Shown in pieces: positions 9,421 to 18,291 of a DNA stretch of 64,000 nucleotides (the first letter of the stretch is position 1; every line of letters starts with the position of its first letter). The notes under the pieces are model-generated. The model did not search any database. It saw only the letters and a list, made by a program, of their open reading frames with translations, and had not been told where the DNA came from. The stretch is from Rhizobium sp. CIAT894. Its GTDB lineage: Bacteria; Pseudomonadota; Alphaproteobacteria; Rhizobiales; Rhizobiaceae. Location: contig NZ_CP020952.1 in the NCBI RefSeq assembly GCF_000172795.2, positions 620,001 to 684,000 of the forward strand, written 5' to 3'. The translations under genes were made by a program, and so were the position numbers.

Positions 9421-9520
9421 TTCTGCTTCCTTCTCTATTCGATCGCGAGCTCGTGTTCGTGAAAGCGATGCCTGACGTCTCCGGCTTTCAGAAAACGCGT
9501 GTAATGCATATTGCCTTGTA

Positions 9521-9536
9521 ATATCGTATACGATAT
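9521..9536. promoter_or_regulatory. 16-bp palindromic GntR-type operator
   Basis: A perfect palindrome, ATATCGTATACGATAT, in the divergent promoter region between the racemase-family gene and the Ldh2-family gene. A 14-of-16 match lies at 11429-11444, upstream of the GntR gene that ends at 10711. The shared site points to that GntR protein as regulator of both transcription units and of itself. Confidence 0.65.
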
Positions 9537-9681
9537 CTGAAAATATAGACTCGTCAATCGGGGATAGCGAAAAATAGACATCTCTGTACATTTCGCCTGT
9601 CGACGTGTCCCCACTTTTGCTAAAGCCTCAGAACGGCCAGGACAGGTCGGTCGGCCAGGAGAGAAAAAGGAGGAGATCAAG

Positions 9682-10683
9682 ATGTCGGATGAGGTCGTGT
9701 TCGATCTGGCGGAAGCCGAGAGTTTGGCGATGCGCGCCTGCCTGGCGGCAGGCGCCAGCCAAGCCACTGCCCGCTCCCTTGTGGACGCCACCTTGTCCGC
9801 CGCGCTCTATGGACCTGCCGTGCTCGGATTTCCGCACATGGTGGATTATCTCGACAGCTTCCGGGAAGGCCGCATCAACGGCGACCCGGCGCCGACATGC
9901 GAGCGTCCCTATCCCGCCTTCTTCGCCGCCGATGCCGATCGAGGCATCGCTCAGCTTGGCTTCGATCTGGCGTTCGACGATCTCGTGGCGGCGGCGCGCA
10001 ATTTCGGGCTCGCGGTCTTCACGCAGACGAACAGCTATACGACAGGAGAACTGGGCTATTATGTTCGCAGGCTTGCCGGCGAAGGGATCGTCGGCATCGC
10101 CGCCACCAACGCCAATGCCATGGTGGTCGCGAAAGCGGGCGGTCCGGCCGTCTACAGCACAAACCCGATGGCCTTCGGCTTTCCGCTCGGCGAAGGGTCG
10201 CTGCCTCTCATCATCGACCAAGCCTCCAGCGCGACCGCCTATGTCAATATCGTCGCTGCCGCGGCCGAGGGGCGCGCCATCCCGGAGGGATGGGCCGTCG
10301 ACGAAACCGGCAAGGATACCCGGGATGCGGCGAGAGCACTCGGCGGAGCGCTGCTCCCCTTCGGCGGGCGCAAGGGCGCCAATGTGGCGCTGATGGTGGA
10401 AATGCTGTCGGCCGGCCTGTCCGGAGGACCCTGGTCGTTGGACACGCCATCTTTCCGAGAGGGAAGCGCAAGCCCCGCTGTGGGATTGACCATCGTCGCG
10501 ATGATGCCGGGGCGCACCGGCGATGGCCTTGTCGAACGCGCCCGCCGCCAGACTGACCGCCTTCAGAGCCACGGTGTATTCGTGCCCGGCGTCAGCGGCA
10601 TCGCCTATCCAAGGCCGGCGACGGAAGGGCTGAAAGTGCCGCGCGCCGTATTCGAAGCGATCGTCAAGATCGCGGGCGCCTGA
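9682..10683 (+). CDS. Ldh2-family NAD(P)H-dependent reductase (pyrroline-2-carboxylate type)
   Basis: A 333-residue malate/L-lactate dehydrogenase-2 family protein, the family that includes delta1-piperideine-2-carboxylate / delta1-pyrroline-2-carboxylate reductase (DpkA). Family marks visible are GPAVLGFPHMVDYL near residue 36, a cofactor-loop NAMVVAKAGGPAVYSTNPMAFGFP near 150 and GGRKGANVALMVEML near 235. A strong AAGGAGGAG ribosome site precedes the ATG. It is divergent from the racemase-family enzyme; a dehydratase that makes pyrroline-2-carboxylate paired with this reductase would convert 3-hydroxyproline to proline. Malate or ureidoglycolate activity cannot be excluded from sequence alone. 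Confidence 0.8.
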   Translation: MSDEVVFDLAEAESLAMRACLAAGASQATARSLVDATLSAALYGPAVLGFPHMVDYLDSFREGRINGDPAPTCERPYPAFFAADADRGIAQLGFDLAFDDLVAAARNFGLAVFTQTNSYTTGELGYYVRRLAGEGIVGIAATNANAMVVAKAGGPAVYSTNPMAFGFPLGEGSLPLIIDQASSATAYVNIVAAAAEGRAIPEGWAVDETGKDTRDAARALGGALLPFGGRKGANVALMVEMLSAGLSGGPWSLDTPSFREGSASPAVGLTIVAMMPGRTGDGLVERARRQTDRLQSHGVFVPGVSGIAYPRPATEGLKVPRAVFEAIVKIAGA

Positions 10684-10710
10684 TGGTTGCCACCATCGGC
10701 GCAATGACGC

Positions 10711-11388
10711 TCAGCGGGGCTTTTTTGCCGGAAGATGTTCGAGGAGCGATTGGCAGGCGCTCATGATGTGCGCATAGAGCAGCTCTGCCGCCTTTTCTTC
10801 GTCGCGCGCGCGGCACGCTTCGAGGATCTGCCGATGCTCTCGATCCGCCGTTTGCTTGCCATGCGACAGCGTCAACTGCACCCGGAGATAGCGTTCCAGC
10901 CGGTCATTGACGGAACGGATGGTGGTAACGAGAAATGGCCGCTGCGCATCCTCGTAGAGGCAGCTGTGGAATCGCCAGTTCAATTCCGACCACCGGGCAA
11001 CATCCGTCTCCGCTGCGAAGGCGTCGCAATAGGCAAGCGCCTTTTCAAAGGTCTCTTCCGTCATATGCGGAATCGAGAGCTTGATGGCGTTCGATTCCAA
11101 GATCGCGCGCACCTCGAAGATCTGGGCGATCTCGGGCTCCGAAACGCTGGTCACGATCGCGCCCTTGTTGCGGTGGAATTCCACCAGACCTTCGGCCTCC
11201 AGCCGTTTGAGCGCCTCCCGCACCGGAATCTTGCTGACATTGAACAGCCGGGCGACATCGTCCTGGCGGATCGGCTCCCCTTCATCAAGCGAACCATCCG
11301 CGATGGAATCACGGATGAATTTCAAAATCACATCCGAAGCGGTGGGCGCCTTCCCGAGATTAGTCACCTGAGCGGTATTGAAAGGCAT
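10711..11388 (-). CDS. GntR/FCD transcriptional regulator
   Basis: A 225-residue FadR-subfamily GntR regulator: an N-terminal winged helix (DDVARLFNVSKIPVREALKRLEAEGLV, residues about 44-70) and a C-terminal FCD effector domain with the metal-binding histidine pattern (FHSCLYE, REHRQILEA, AHI). FCD regulators respond to small carboxylates. It converges on the Ldh2-family gene (27 bases between stops) and has a copy of the 9521 palindrome in its own upstream region. It is therefore the best candidate repressor of the hydroxyproline genes. Confidence 0.87.
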   Translation of the reverse strand: MPFNTAQVTNLGKAPTASDVILKFIRDSIADGSLDEGEPIRQDDVARLFNVSKIPVREALKRLEAEGLVEFHRNKGAIVTSVSEPEIAQIFEVRAILESNAIKLSIPHMTEETFEKALAYCDAFAAETDVARWSELNWRFHSCLYEDAQRPFLVTTIRSVNDRLERYLRVQLTLSHGKQTADREHRQILEACRARDEEKAAELLYAHIMSACQSLLEHLPAKKPR

Positions 11389-11428
11389 AGCCCAAGTTCC
11401 TTATGTCCGAGACGAAGCCCTGCCTGGG

Positions 11429-11444
11429 ATATCGTAGACGATCT
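11429..11444. promoter_or_regulatory. Second copy of the GntR-type operator
   Basis: ATATCGTAGACGATCT, matching the perfect palindrome at 9521-9536 in 14 of 16 positions, 41 bases upstream of the GntR start at 11388. It is consistent with autoregulation. Confidence 0.6.
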
Positions 11445-11669
11445 CATTCCTCAAGATCGATTGGCGTTTTCACCCAAGGCGATCGCCCGGCCAGAGCGGG
11501 TAGCGCCGGCCTCCAGCATCGGCGTGTGGATTTCGCCTGGGCAGACGGCATTGATACCAACCTTGTCGTCCAACCGGTTTCCGCGTCGATTGGTGCCGGC
11601 ATCAAAGCGCGTTTTTCCATCCGTCCGCTTTGGCTGTTTCCGTTGTTTTATTGTCGGCCTCGTGTCGAC

Positions 11670-11690
11670 TTGTCAACAGCGCGTCGACAA
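11670..11690. promoter_or_regulatory. Inverted repeat upstream of second GntR gene
   Basis: A 21-bp imperfect palindrome with arms TTGTCAAC and GTCGACAA around a 5-base centre, 75 bases before the GTG start at 11766. The size and symmetry fit a GntR/FCD operator and suggest autoregulation. It differs in sequence from the 9521/11429 sites, so the two GntR proteins should have separate targets. The rest of the 377-base gap 11389-11765 shows no gene. Confidence 0.5.
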
Positions 11691-11765
11691 ACCCGGGCGG
11701 AAACACTACAGTGCCGGCAGGCTGCTTTTCTGGCCTGGAATCCGCGTCGAGAGAAAGGGACTTAA

Positions 11766-12485
11766 GTGTCTGATGAACCGGAAGTGAAACGTATCCGCGG
11801 AACCGGCTGGAAAAACGTCTACGAGGCGCTTCGCAACGAGATCCTGTCGCTCGCTCTGCCGCCCGGTCAGATTCTCGACGAGATGACGCTTGCCGAACGT
11901 TTCGACATGTCGCGGTCGCCGGTCCGAGAGGCCCTGATCCGGCTCGGCGCCGACGAGCTGGTGGTGACGCTTTCGAACCGCAGCACGATCGTCGCCCCCA
12001 TCGAAGTCGCGACCTTTCCGAAATATGTGGAAGCGCTCGACATCGCCCAGCGGATGAATACGCGGCTTGCCGCAGCCCTGAGGACAGAAGCCGACCTGAA
12101 GATCATCGCCAAACGGCTGAAATCATTCGAAGCGGCAGTCAAAACAGGCAATCATCTCGCCATGTCGGAGGCCAACAAGGAATTCCACATGGCAATCGCC
12201 CATGCCGGAAAAAACCAGTATCTCGCCTCGTTCTACGAAAAGCTGCTGTCGCAGGGTCAGCGCATGCTCCACCTGCACTTCGAATATCTGGAGCGAACTC
12301 ACGAGGGCTATCTGCTGACCAACGAACACACTCTGATGCTCGATGCCATCAGGGATAAGAACGTCGAGCTCGCCGACGAACTCGCCCACGCCCATACACG
12401 CCAATTCCAGGACAATTTCATCAACTTCATGCGCGAGAACTACACGACGGATGTCGCGCTGGGGCCGTTGCGGGCCGCGGAGTAG
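11766..12485 (+). CDS. GntR/FCD transcriptional regulator
   Basis: A 239-residue GntR-family regulator: winged-helix N terminus (LAERFDMSRSPVREALIRLGADELV, about residues 43-68) and an FCD domain (FHMAIAHAGKN, HTLMLDAIRDKN, AHAHTRQF). The GTG start has a GAAAGGGA site upstream. It stands four bases upstream of a ProC-like reductase with which it forms an operon, and has a palindrome at 11670 for likely self-control. The effector is probably an amino acid or its degradation product, by context only. Confidence 0.86.
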   Translation: MSDEPEVKRIRGTGWKNVYEALRNEILSLALPPGQILDEMTLAERFDMSRSPVREALIRLGADELVVTLSNRSTIVAPIEVATFPKYVEALDIAQRMNTRLAAALRTEADLKIIAKRLKSFEAAVKTGNHLAMSEANKEFHMAIAHAGKNQYLASFYEKLLSQGQRMLHLHFEYLERTHEGYLLTNEHTLMLDAIRDKNVELADELAHAHTRQFQDNFINFMRENYTTDVALGPLRAAE

Positions 12486-12489
12486 CCAC

Positions 12490-13275
12490 ATGAGCGCCAA
12501 GAGCATTGGATTCGTCGGCACCGGCGCCATCACAGAAGCGATGGTTCGCGGGCTTCTGGCCGAACCGGCCTATATCAGCGAGATTCACGTTTCCCCGCGC
12601 AGCGCGCACATCTCCGAGACACTGGCAGCCGAGTTCGCCTCCGTGCGGATTGCCCACGACAATCAGGATGTCGTCGAGCGCAGCGATATGGTGTTTCTGG
12701 CGATACGGCCGCAAATCGCCGAGGAGGTCGTGCGGCAGCTTTCGTTCAGGAACGGCCAGATAGTCGTCAGCCTCGTTGCGGCGACCGAGCGACAGGCCCT
12801 GCTGGAGTGGATCGGCGCCGATGTCAATCTCGTTCAGGCCATCCCCCTGCCCTTCGTCGCAGACCGGCAGGGCGTGACTGCGGTCTATCCGCCGGATACG
12901 GCTGTCGCAGAGCTGTTCGATACGCTCGGAACGGCCGTGCAATGCCAGTCCAGGAAGGAATATGATCTTCTCGCAGCCGCAAGTGCCGTCATGTCGACCT
13001 ATTTCGGCATCATGGAGTCGGTTGCCGGCTGGCTGGAAAAAAGCGGGCTCGAAAGGGCGAAGGGACAGGCCTATATCGCCCCGCTCTTCGCAAGCCTTGG
13101 GCAGAAGGCGAGCAGCGCCGGCGCCGCCGAGCCGTTCAGCGCATTGAGTCGGGAATTTGCGACCAAGGGCGGACTGAACGAGCAGGTCCTTTCGGACTTC
13201 GACAAGAAGGGCGGCATCGCCGCGCTGACCGCCGCACTCGATGGCGTCCTCGCCCGTATCGAGGGCAAAGACTAA
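12490..13275 (+). CDS. Pyrroline-5-carboxylate reductase-like protein (ProC family)
   Basis: A 261-residue ProC-family protein with an N-terminal Rossmann motif (IGFVGTGAITEAMVRGLL, residues 5-22) and the C-terminal helical dimer domain (AQAYIAPLFASLGQKA). ProC reduces pyrroline-5-carboxylate to proline. It diverges from housekeeping ProC in the usual ALTGSGPAY segment, here read as ASAVMSTYFGIMES, so the substrate may differ. It is cotranscribed with the GntR gene upstream (four-base gap after that stop) and overlaps the XRE-cupin gene tail to tail by four bases. Confidence 0.8.
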   Translation: MSAKSIGFVGTGAITEAMVRGLLAEPAYISEIHVSPRSAHISETLAAEFASVRIAHDNQDVVERSDMVFLAIRPQIAEEVVRQLSFRNGQIVVSLVAATERQALLEWIGADVNLVQAIPLPFVADRQGVTAVYPPDTAVAELFDTLGTAVQCQSRKEYDLLAAASAVMSTYFGIMESVAGWLEKSGLERAKGQAYIAPLFASLGQKASSAGAAEPFSALSREFATKGGLNEQVLSDFDKKGGIAALTAALDGVLARIEGKD

Positions 13276-13820
13276 AAAGTCGGCGGCGTGCAGGCGCTGA
13301 TGACTTCGCAGGGCACCGGCCCGACGCAGCGGAAGCGGTGCGGGCGCCGGCTTTCGAAATAGTAGGCATCCCCCGGCCCAAGGATGCGCCGCTCGTCATC
13401 GACGGTCACCTCGAGCCTTCCCGCGAGGACGATCCCGCCCTCTTCTCCCTCGTGAACAAGCGGAATTTTTCCGGTGTCGGCACCGGGCTGGTAACATTCC
13501 TTGAGTATCTGCAGGCTGCGCCCGAACAAATTCTCCCCAACCTGCCTGTAGGAGATGGCGCCCTTGCCGATCTCCACCAGTTCTTCAGCCGCATAAAAGG
13601 CCTTCCTTGGACGCTCGGGCTCGAAGGCGAAGAATTCCGCCAGCCCGATGGGGATCCCGTCCAGAATTCGCTTCAAGGCCCCGACCGAGGGGTTGGAGGC
13701 GTTCGATTCGATCAGCGAAATCGTTGAATTGGGCACGCCCGTACGCTTGGCGAGTTCACGCTGGGAAAGCTTATGGGCGATCCGGAGATGGCGAAGGCGG
13801 CTGCCGATATCGACTGACAT
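13272..13820 (-). CDS. XRE-cupin transcriptional regulator
   Basis: A 182-residue regulator with an N-terminal XRE helix-turn-helix (LRIAHKLSQRELAKRTGVPNSTISLIE, residues 13-39) and a C-terminal cupin_2 domain (HEGEEGGIVLAGRLEV, GDAYYFESRRPHRF). The architecture is that of PuuR-type regulators of polyamine and amino-acid catabolism. It is transcribed divergently from the omega-aminotransferase at 13962, which is the natural target. The first half of the 142-base gap between them is AT-rich and should hold both promoters. Confidence 0.85.
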   Translation of the reverse strand: MSVDIGSRLRHLRIAHKLSQRELAKRTGVPNSTISLIESNASNPSVGALKRILDGIPIGLAEFFAFEPERPRKAFYAAEELVEIGKGAISYRQVGENLFGRSLQILKECYQPGADTGKIPLVHEGEEGGIVLAGRLEVTVDDERRILGPGDAYYFESRRPHRFRCVGPVPCEVISACTPPTF

Positions 13821-13961
13821 GACGCGATCCGTTTGTGTTGTTCATAATATCGAAAAGACTACTTTCTTGTCTGTTTAATTTCAATCACTTGCACCGGCAA
13901 AGAAAAGGACTTGTTTGACGAAGGGAAATTGTCATTCTCGCGCCAATCACAGGAGGCCAGG

Positions 13962-15296
13962 ATGGACCAGATCAGTAAGACGAACGCGCCCGTACTCGAT
14001 AATTTCTGGATGCCGTTCACGGCGAACCGGCAATTCAAGGCGACGCCGCGGCTTCTGGCAGCGGCAGACGGCATGTATTATACCGACGTCGATGGAAATC
14101 AGGTTCTTGACGGCACGGCCGGGCTCTGGTGCTGCAATGCCGGCCACGGCCGCAAGAAGATTTCCCAGGCCGTCGAGCGGCAGCTTGCGACGCTCGATTA
14201 TGCCCCGACCTTCCAGATGGGTCATCCGATCGCCTTCGACTTTGCTGCGAAACTGGCCGCGAACGCGCCGGGCGGCGCCGAGGCCAAGCTCGACAGGGTG
14301 TTCTTCACCGGATCGGGTTCGGAATCGGTCGATACGGCGCTGAAGATCGCCATCGCTTACCAACGTGCGATCGGCCAGGGCACGCGCACCCGGATCATCG
14401 GGCGCGAGAAGGGATATCACGGCGTCGGCTTCGGCGGTATTTCCGTCGGCGGCCTCGTCAACAACCGCCGCGTCTTCCCGCAGATTCCGGCCGACCACAT
14501 GCGCCACACGCTCGACGTCGAGCGCAATGCGTTTTCCAAGGGGCTTCCCGCCCACGGCCTGGAACTGGCCGATGATCTCGAGCGCCTGGTGCAGCTACAC
14601 GGCGCCGAAACCATCGCAGCCGTCATCGTCGAGCCGATGTCGGGATCGGCCGGCGTGGTCCTGCCGCCGAAGGGCTATCTCGAGAAGCTGCGCGCCACCG
14701 CAGACAAATACGGGATCCTGCTGATATTCGACGAGGTCATCACCGGCTTCGGCCGTCTCGGCACGCCTTTCGCGGTGGATTATTTCGGCGTCGTGCCCGA
14801 TCTCGTCACCACGGCGAAGGGCCTGACCAACGGTGCGATCCCCATGGGCGCGGTCTTTGCCAGCCGCAAGGTCTACGATGGCCTGATGGTCGGGCCTGAC
14901 AATGCCATCGAGCTCTTCCACGGCTATACCTATTCCGGCCATCCTGTCGCCTGCGCCGCCGGCCTTGCCACTCTCGAAATCTATGAGGAAGAAGGCTTGC
15001 TGACCCGCGCAGCCGATCTGGCCGACCACTGGCAGGAAGGCCTTCATTCGCTGAAAGGCCTGCCGAATGTCGTCGACATCCGCAATCTCGGCCTGGTCGG
15101 TGCGGTCGAACTGTCGCCCCGTGCCGGTGCACCGGGAACCCGTGCCTACGACGTCTTCGTCGATTGCTTCAACAAGGGCCTGCTGATCCGCGTGACCGGC
15201 GATATCATCGCGCTTTCTCCGCCGCTCATCATCGAGAAAGGCGAGATCGACACGCTCGTCTCGACGCTCGGCGATGCGCTGAAGCGTGCGGCGTAA
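13962..15296 (+). CDS. Class III omega-aminotransferase (beta-alanine/omega-amino acid:pyruvate type)
   Basis: A 444-residue PLP-dependent class III aminotransferase, close in size and motifs to omega-amino acid:pyruvate transaminases. Visible motifs: LDNFWMPFTANRQFK at the N terminus, FFTGSGSESVDTALK (phosphate loop, near residue 112), LLIFDEVITGFGRLG with the cofactor Asp near 257, and the PLP lysine in TTAKGLTNGAIPMG near 287. The ATG at 13962 follows an AGGAGG site; the frame is open further upstream without coding character. It is divergent from the XRE-cupin regulator, so transfer of amino groups from polyamine-derived or beta-amino acids is likely. The exact donor is not decidable from sequence. 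Confidence 0.88.
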   Translation: MDQISKTNAPVLDNFWMPFTANRQFKATPRLLAAADGMYYTDVDGNQVLDGTAGLWCCNAGHGRKKISQAVERQLATLDYAPTFQMGHPIAFDFAAKLAANAPGGAEAKLDRVFFTGSGSESVDTALKIAIAYQRAIGQGTRTRIIGREKGYHGVGFGGISVGGLVNNRRVFPQIPADHMRHTLDVERNAFSKGLPAHGLELADDLERLVQLHGAETIAAVIVEPMSGSAGVVLPPKGYLEKLRATADKYGILLIFDEVITGFGRLGTPFAVDYFGVVPDLVTTAKGLTNGAIPMGAVFASRKVYDGLMVGPDNAIELFHGYTYSGHPVACAAGLATLEIYEEEGLLTRAADLADHWQEGLHSLKGLPNVVDIRNLGLVGAVELSPRAGAPGTRAYDVFVDCFNKGLLIRVTGDIIALSPPLIIEKGEIDTLVSTLGDALKRAA

Positions 15297-15322
15297 GCCG
15301 TCGACGGAATTCGACACGACGT

Positions 15323-15349
15323 CCTCGGGCGGTTGCATCCCGCCCGAGG
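15323..15349 (+). terminator. Hairpin terminator after the aminotransferase
   Basis: A ten-base perfect stem (CCTCGGGCGG / CCGCCCGAGG) with a seven-base loop begins 26 bases after the stop codon, followed by an A-rich rather than T-rich tract. The strong stem suggests a terminator or 3' stabiliser. Confidence 0.6.
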
Positions 15350-15454
15350 AAGGAAAATAGCGCCCCTGCAAGTGCCAAGACGAGAAGTAAACATATTATT
15401 AACTCTCAAGCCCCAAAGTCGGGTTAATCGTTAACCAGCGAATCGGGGGACAAG

Positions 15455-16174
15455 ATGGGGTGCGCCTCAATTGAAAGCCTTTGCCATTTCGTGGATCTTC
15501 GCGAAGTTCCCGCCCACCGACAGTTGCGCAACAGCGACCTGCTGGAACAACTGAGGAAGGCCGTCGATTTCCGCTACATCGCCGTCGGCGGGCTGGATCT
15601 GGAAGGATATCAGATCGGGAGGGGCCGCTCCATCGATACCGATATGCCTCCCGCCTACGTCGATACCTATTTTGGAGAAAAGCTCGGCTTGTCCGATCCC
15701 CTCGTCGTTCAGTCGCTCAAACGAACCGCGCCGCTGACGGAGGAAGAAGCCTTCGACATTCTGCCCCCGTCCCAACGCCTCCAATATTTGCTGCGATCCT
15801 ATGAGATCGGGCGGCGGATACAGATTCCACTCTCAAGGAACGGCATCGTCTATGGAGGGGTCTGCTTCACGCGGGAAAGGCCGTTCACTGCAAGCGAACA
15901 GGAGTTGCTTGTCTTCTTTTCCGAGCCGCTGCATCGGGCGATCACCAAGCCGCTGATGGACCGTTTTGCAGCCGGCGTCCTTCGCCTGACCCGCGGCGAG
16001 CTTCGCTGCCTCGAACTGGCGGGCCAAGGGCTGACGAGCGAAGAAATTTCCGATGCGTCGGACTATCAGACGGAAACCATCAACAGCTATCTCAAGAGCG
16101 CGACGAAGAAGCTCGGGGCAGCCAATCGCGCCCATGCGATTGCCGAAGCAATCCGTCGGCAACTCATCAGCTGA
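15455..16174 (+). CDS. LuxR-family regulator (solo)
   Basis: A 239-residue protein with an N-terminal region fitting the autoinducer-binding fold (DPLVVQSLKRTAPL near residue 84) and a C-terminal LuxR/GerE helix-turn-helix (LTRGELRCLELAGQGLTSEEISD to TKKLGAANRAHAIAEAI). The tryptophan usually found after the DP motif in acyl-homoserine-lactone binders is not seen at that position (PLTEEEAF instead). It may therefore bind another ligand or none. No luxI is adjacent; the one at 23605-24258 is 8 kb away. A GGGGGACAAG site precedes the ATG. Confidence 0.8.
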   Translation: MGCASIESLCHFVDLREVPAHRQLRNSDLLEQLRKAVDFRYIAVGGLDLEGYQIGRGRSIDTDMPPAYVDTYFGEKLGLSDPLVVQSLKRTAPLTEEEAFDILPPSQRLQYLLRSYEIGRRIQIPLSRNGIVYGGVCFTRERPFTASEQELLVFFSEPLHRAITKPLMDRFAAGVLRLTRGELRCLELAGQGLTSEEISDASDYQTETINSYLKSATKKLGAANRAHAIAEAIRRQLIS

Positions 16175-16475
16175 ACATCGAATCTTCCGAACCGAATACC
16201 CTCCAAGCGCAGCTCCCAACCCGGGAGCTGTCGCCGTTCAGGGGCAGATGAAATCAAATCTCTTGATCCAAAAATCGCATGACGTATCCGGACAACGAAT
16301 AAATTGACAGAATCCATTTTCCCCGCCGGTTTGGTTAACTGGAAATAAACCAAATGCCCCAATTTTGGGGCCATCGATCAGGCGGGTGGACGCCATGTTC
16401 CGACATGACGGCGGGTTTCGATGTGATTGAGGCACGTGCCCAATTACGGTTTCAGCCCAGTCTTCGAGGTCGGGA
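16175..16475. other. Intergenic stretch without a gene
   Basis: About 300 bases upstream of the globin-coupled chemoreceptor. The region around 16255-16350 is AT-rich (runs such as AAATAAACCAAATG) and is the likely promoter. I see no coding frame with real coding character and no clear RNA gene. Confidence 0.5.
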
Positions 16476-18158
16476 ATGTCGAGTCAGTTTCATATGCATG
16501 CCAGCGGCAATTCGGCCCATGGTCACAATAGCGGCGACGGACCGCACCACGCCAAGAGCAAAAGCCAGAATGTCGAACGCCGCCTCGACTTCATGCAGCT
16601 CGACCATCGTGGCCGTGCCGGCATCCGATCCTTAAAGACGCTGATCGAACGCGAACTGCCGCATGGCCTCGACAAGTTCTATGCGCAGCTCCGTAAGAGC
16701 CCGGAAGTCAGCCGCTTCTTCTCCACGGAGGAGAATATCGCCCGCGCCAAGGGTGCCCAGATGGGCCATTGGGCCAATATCGCCGACGGCAACTTCAACG
16801 AGGAATATGTCGGCAAGGTCAGGACGATCGGAACCGTCCACGCTCGCATCGGCCTGGAGCCGCAATGGTATATCGGCGGCTACGCGATCATTGTCGACCA
16901 TCTGATCAACAGCGCCGTCGAGGAAATGGCCCCGAAGGGTGGAGTATTTTCGAAAAAAACGATGAAGCCGACCGAATTCGGCAACGCGCTGGCAAGCCTC
17001 GTCAAGGCCGTGATGCTGGACATGGATCTCGCCATCTCGGTCTATATCGACCAGGCCGAGATCGCCAAGCAGAAGGCCCAGGCAGATGCGATCGAGGCGG
17101 AACGGCAGCTCGTCTGCGGCACGTTCGGCAAGGCCATGGCAGCGATTGCCGCCAAGGATATCAGCTACCGGATCGACGACAACCTGCCTGCCGCCTACCA
17201 CGCCTTGCGCGACGACTTCAACAATGCACTGGAACAGCTGGCGACGACCATAGAACAGATCAACGGGGCTGCTTCGCAGATCAATGCCGGGTCGCAAGAG
17301 ATCCGGTCCGCAGCAGACGATCTTTCCAAGCGAACCGAGCAGCAGGCCGCCTCCATCGAGGAAACGGCCGCCGCGCTCGAGGAGATCACGACCACCGTCA
17401 AAGATTCCAGCCGGCGCGCGGAAGAGGCGGGCCAATTGGTTGCAAAGGCCCGCATCGGCGCTGAGAAATCGGGCCAGATCGTCCAGCAGGCCGTCGCCGC
17501 AATGGGAGCGATCGACAGCTCGTCACGTGAAATCTCCAACATCATCGGCGTCATCGATGAAATCGCCTTCCAGACCAACCTTCTCGCACTGAATGCCGGC
17601 GTCGAAGCGGCTCGGGCGGGAGAGGCCGGCAAGGGCTTTGCCGTCGTCGCCCAGGAGGTTCGCGAACTGGCGCAACGGTCCGCGAAGGCAGCAAAAGAGA
17701 TCAAGGGGCTGATCAACAATTCCGGCGAACAGGTGAAGGCAGGCGTGTCCCTGGTTGGGCAAACCGGCGAAACGTTGACGGTGATCGTCGACGAGGTCCA
17801 GGAAATCGACCGCCACATCGGCGCCATCGTCAGGGCATCGAGCGAGCAGGCGACTGCGCTTCAGGAGGTCAACACGGCCGTCAATGCCATGGACCAGGCT
17901 ACCCAGCAAAACGCCGCCATGGTCGAAGAATCCACCGCCGCCAGCCATTCCCTGGTTCAGGAAGTCGGCCGTATCGCTCAGATGCTCAGCGCGTTCAACA
18001 TCGGCAAAGCCCGTGCATCCCGGCCACATGTCGCCGGGCGGACAAGCGGACACACGGCAGTTCCGTCTCCGGCGCGCGAATTGCGGGCAAAGCTGGGCGC
18101 GGCCTATCCAAGCCACGGCAATGCCGCTATCGCAGCAAGCGACTGGGAGGAATTCTGA
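16476..18158 (+). CDS. Soluble globin-coupled methyl-accepting chemotaxis protein
   Basis: A 560-residue cytoplasmic chemoreceptor with no membrane segment. Residues about 35-190 form a HemAT-type globin sensor with the proximal haem ligand His122 in VHARIGLEP and the following [12 protein letters not shown]-like segment spans about 210-265 and an MCP signalling domain follows, with the hairpin tip [35 protein letters not shown] near 365. The first 25 residues hold six histidines (positions 6, 8, 15, 17, 24, 25). The C terminus is DWEEF, a match to the xWxxF tether used by CheR/CheB. It probably senses oxygen or a related gas and controls motility (aerotaxis). An AraC gene converges on it. 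Confidence 0.92.
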   Translation: MSSQFHMHASGNSAHGHNSGDGPHHAKSKSQNVERRLDFMQLDHRGRAGIRSLKTLIERELPHGLDKFYAQLRKSPEVSRFFSTEENIARAKGAQMGHWANIADGNFNEEYVGKVRTIGTVHARIGLEPQWYIGGYAIIVDHLINSAVEEMAPKGGVFSKKTMKPTEFGNALASLVKAVMLDMDLAISVYIDQAEIAKQKAQADAIEAERQLVCGTFGKAMAAIAAKDISYRIDDNLPAAYHALRDDFNNALEQLATTIEQINGAASQINAGSQEIRSAADDLSKRTEQQAASIEETAAALEEITTTVKDSSRRAEEAGQLVAKARIGAEKSGQIVQQAVAAMGAIDSSSREISNIIGVIDEIAFQTNLLALNAGVEAARAGEAGKGFAVVAQEVRELAQRSAKAAKEIKGLINNSGEQVKAGVSLVGQTGETLTVIVDEVQEIDRHIGAIVRASSEQATALQEVNTAVNAMDQATQQNAAMVEESTAASHSLVQEVGRIAQMLSAFNIGKARASRPHVAGRTSGHTAVPSPARELRAKLGAAYPSHGNAAIAASDWEEF

Positions 18159-18159
18159 C

Positions 18160-18181
18160 GAGCCGCCGCGCCTGGCGGCTC
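18160..18181 (+). terminator. Hairpin after the globin-coupled chemoreceptor
   Basis: An eight-base perfect stem (GAGCCGCC / GGCGGCTC) with a six-base loop starts two bases after the chemoreceptor stop. There is no T tract. It is a probable terminator or 3'-end stabiliser. Confidence 0.5.
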
Positions 18182-18291
18182 CCCGGAATTCCGCTTTGTG
18201 ACCACGGCCAGCCGCGAGCGAAGCGGCTGGTTATGCGACCGAGGCCGCTGCTCAATCTCAGATGCCGGAAAGCAGCCGAATGCCCGGGAGT

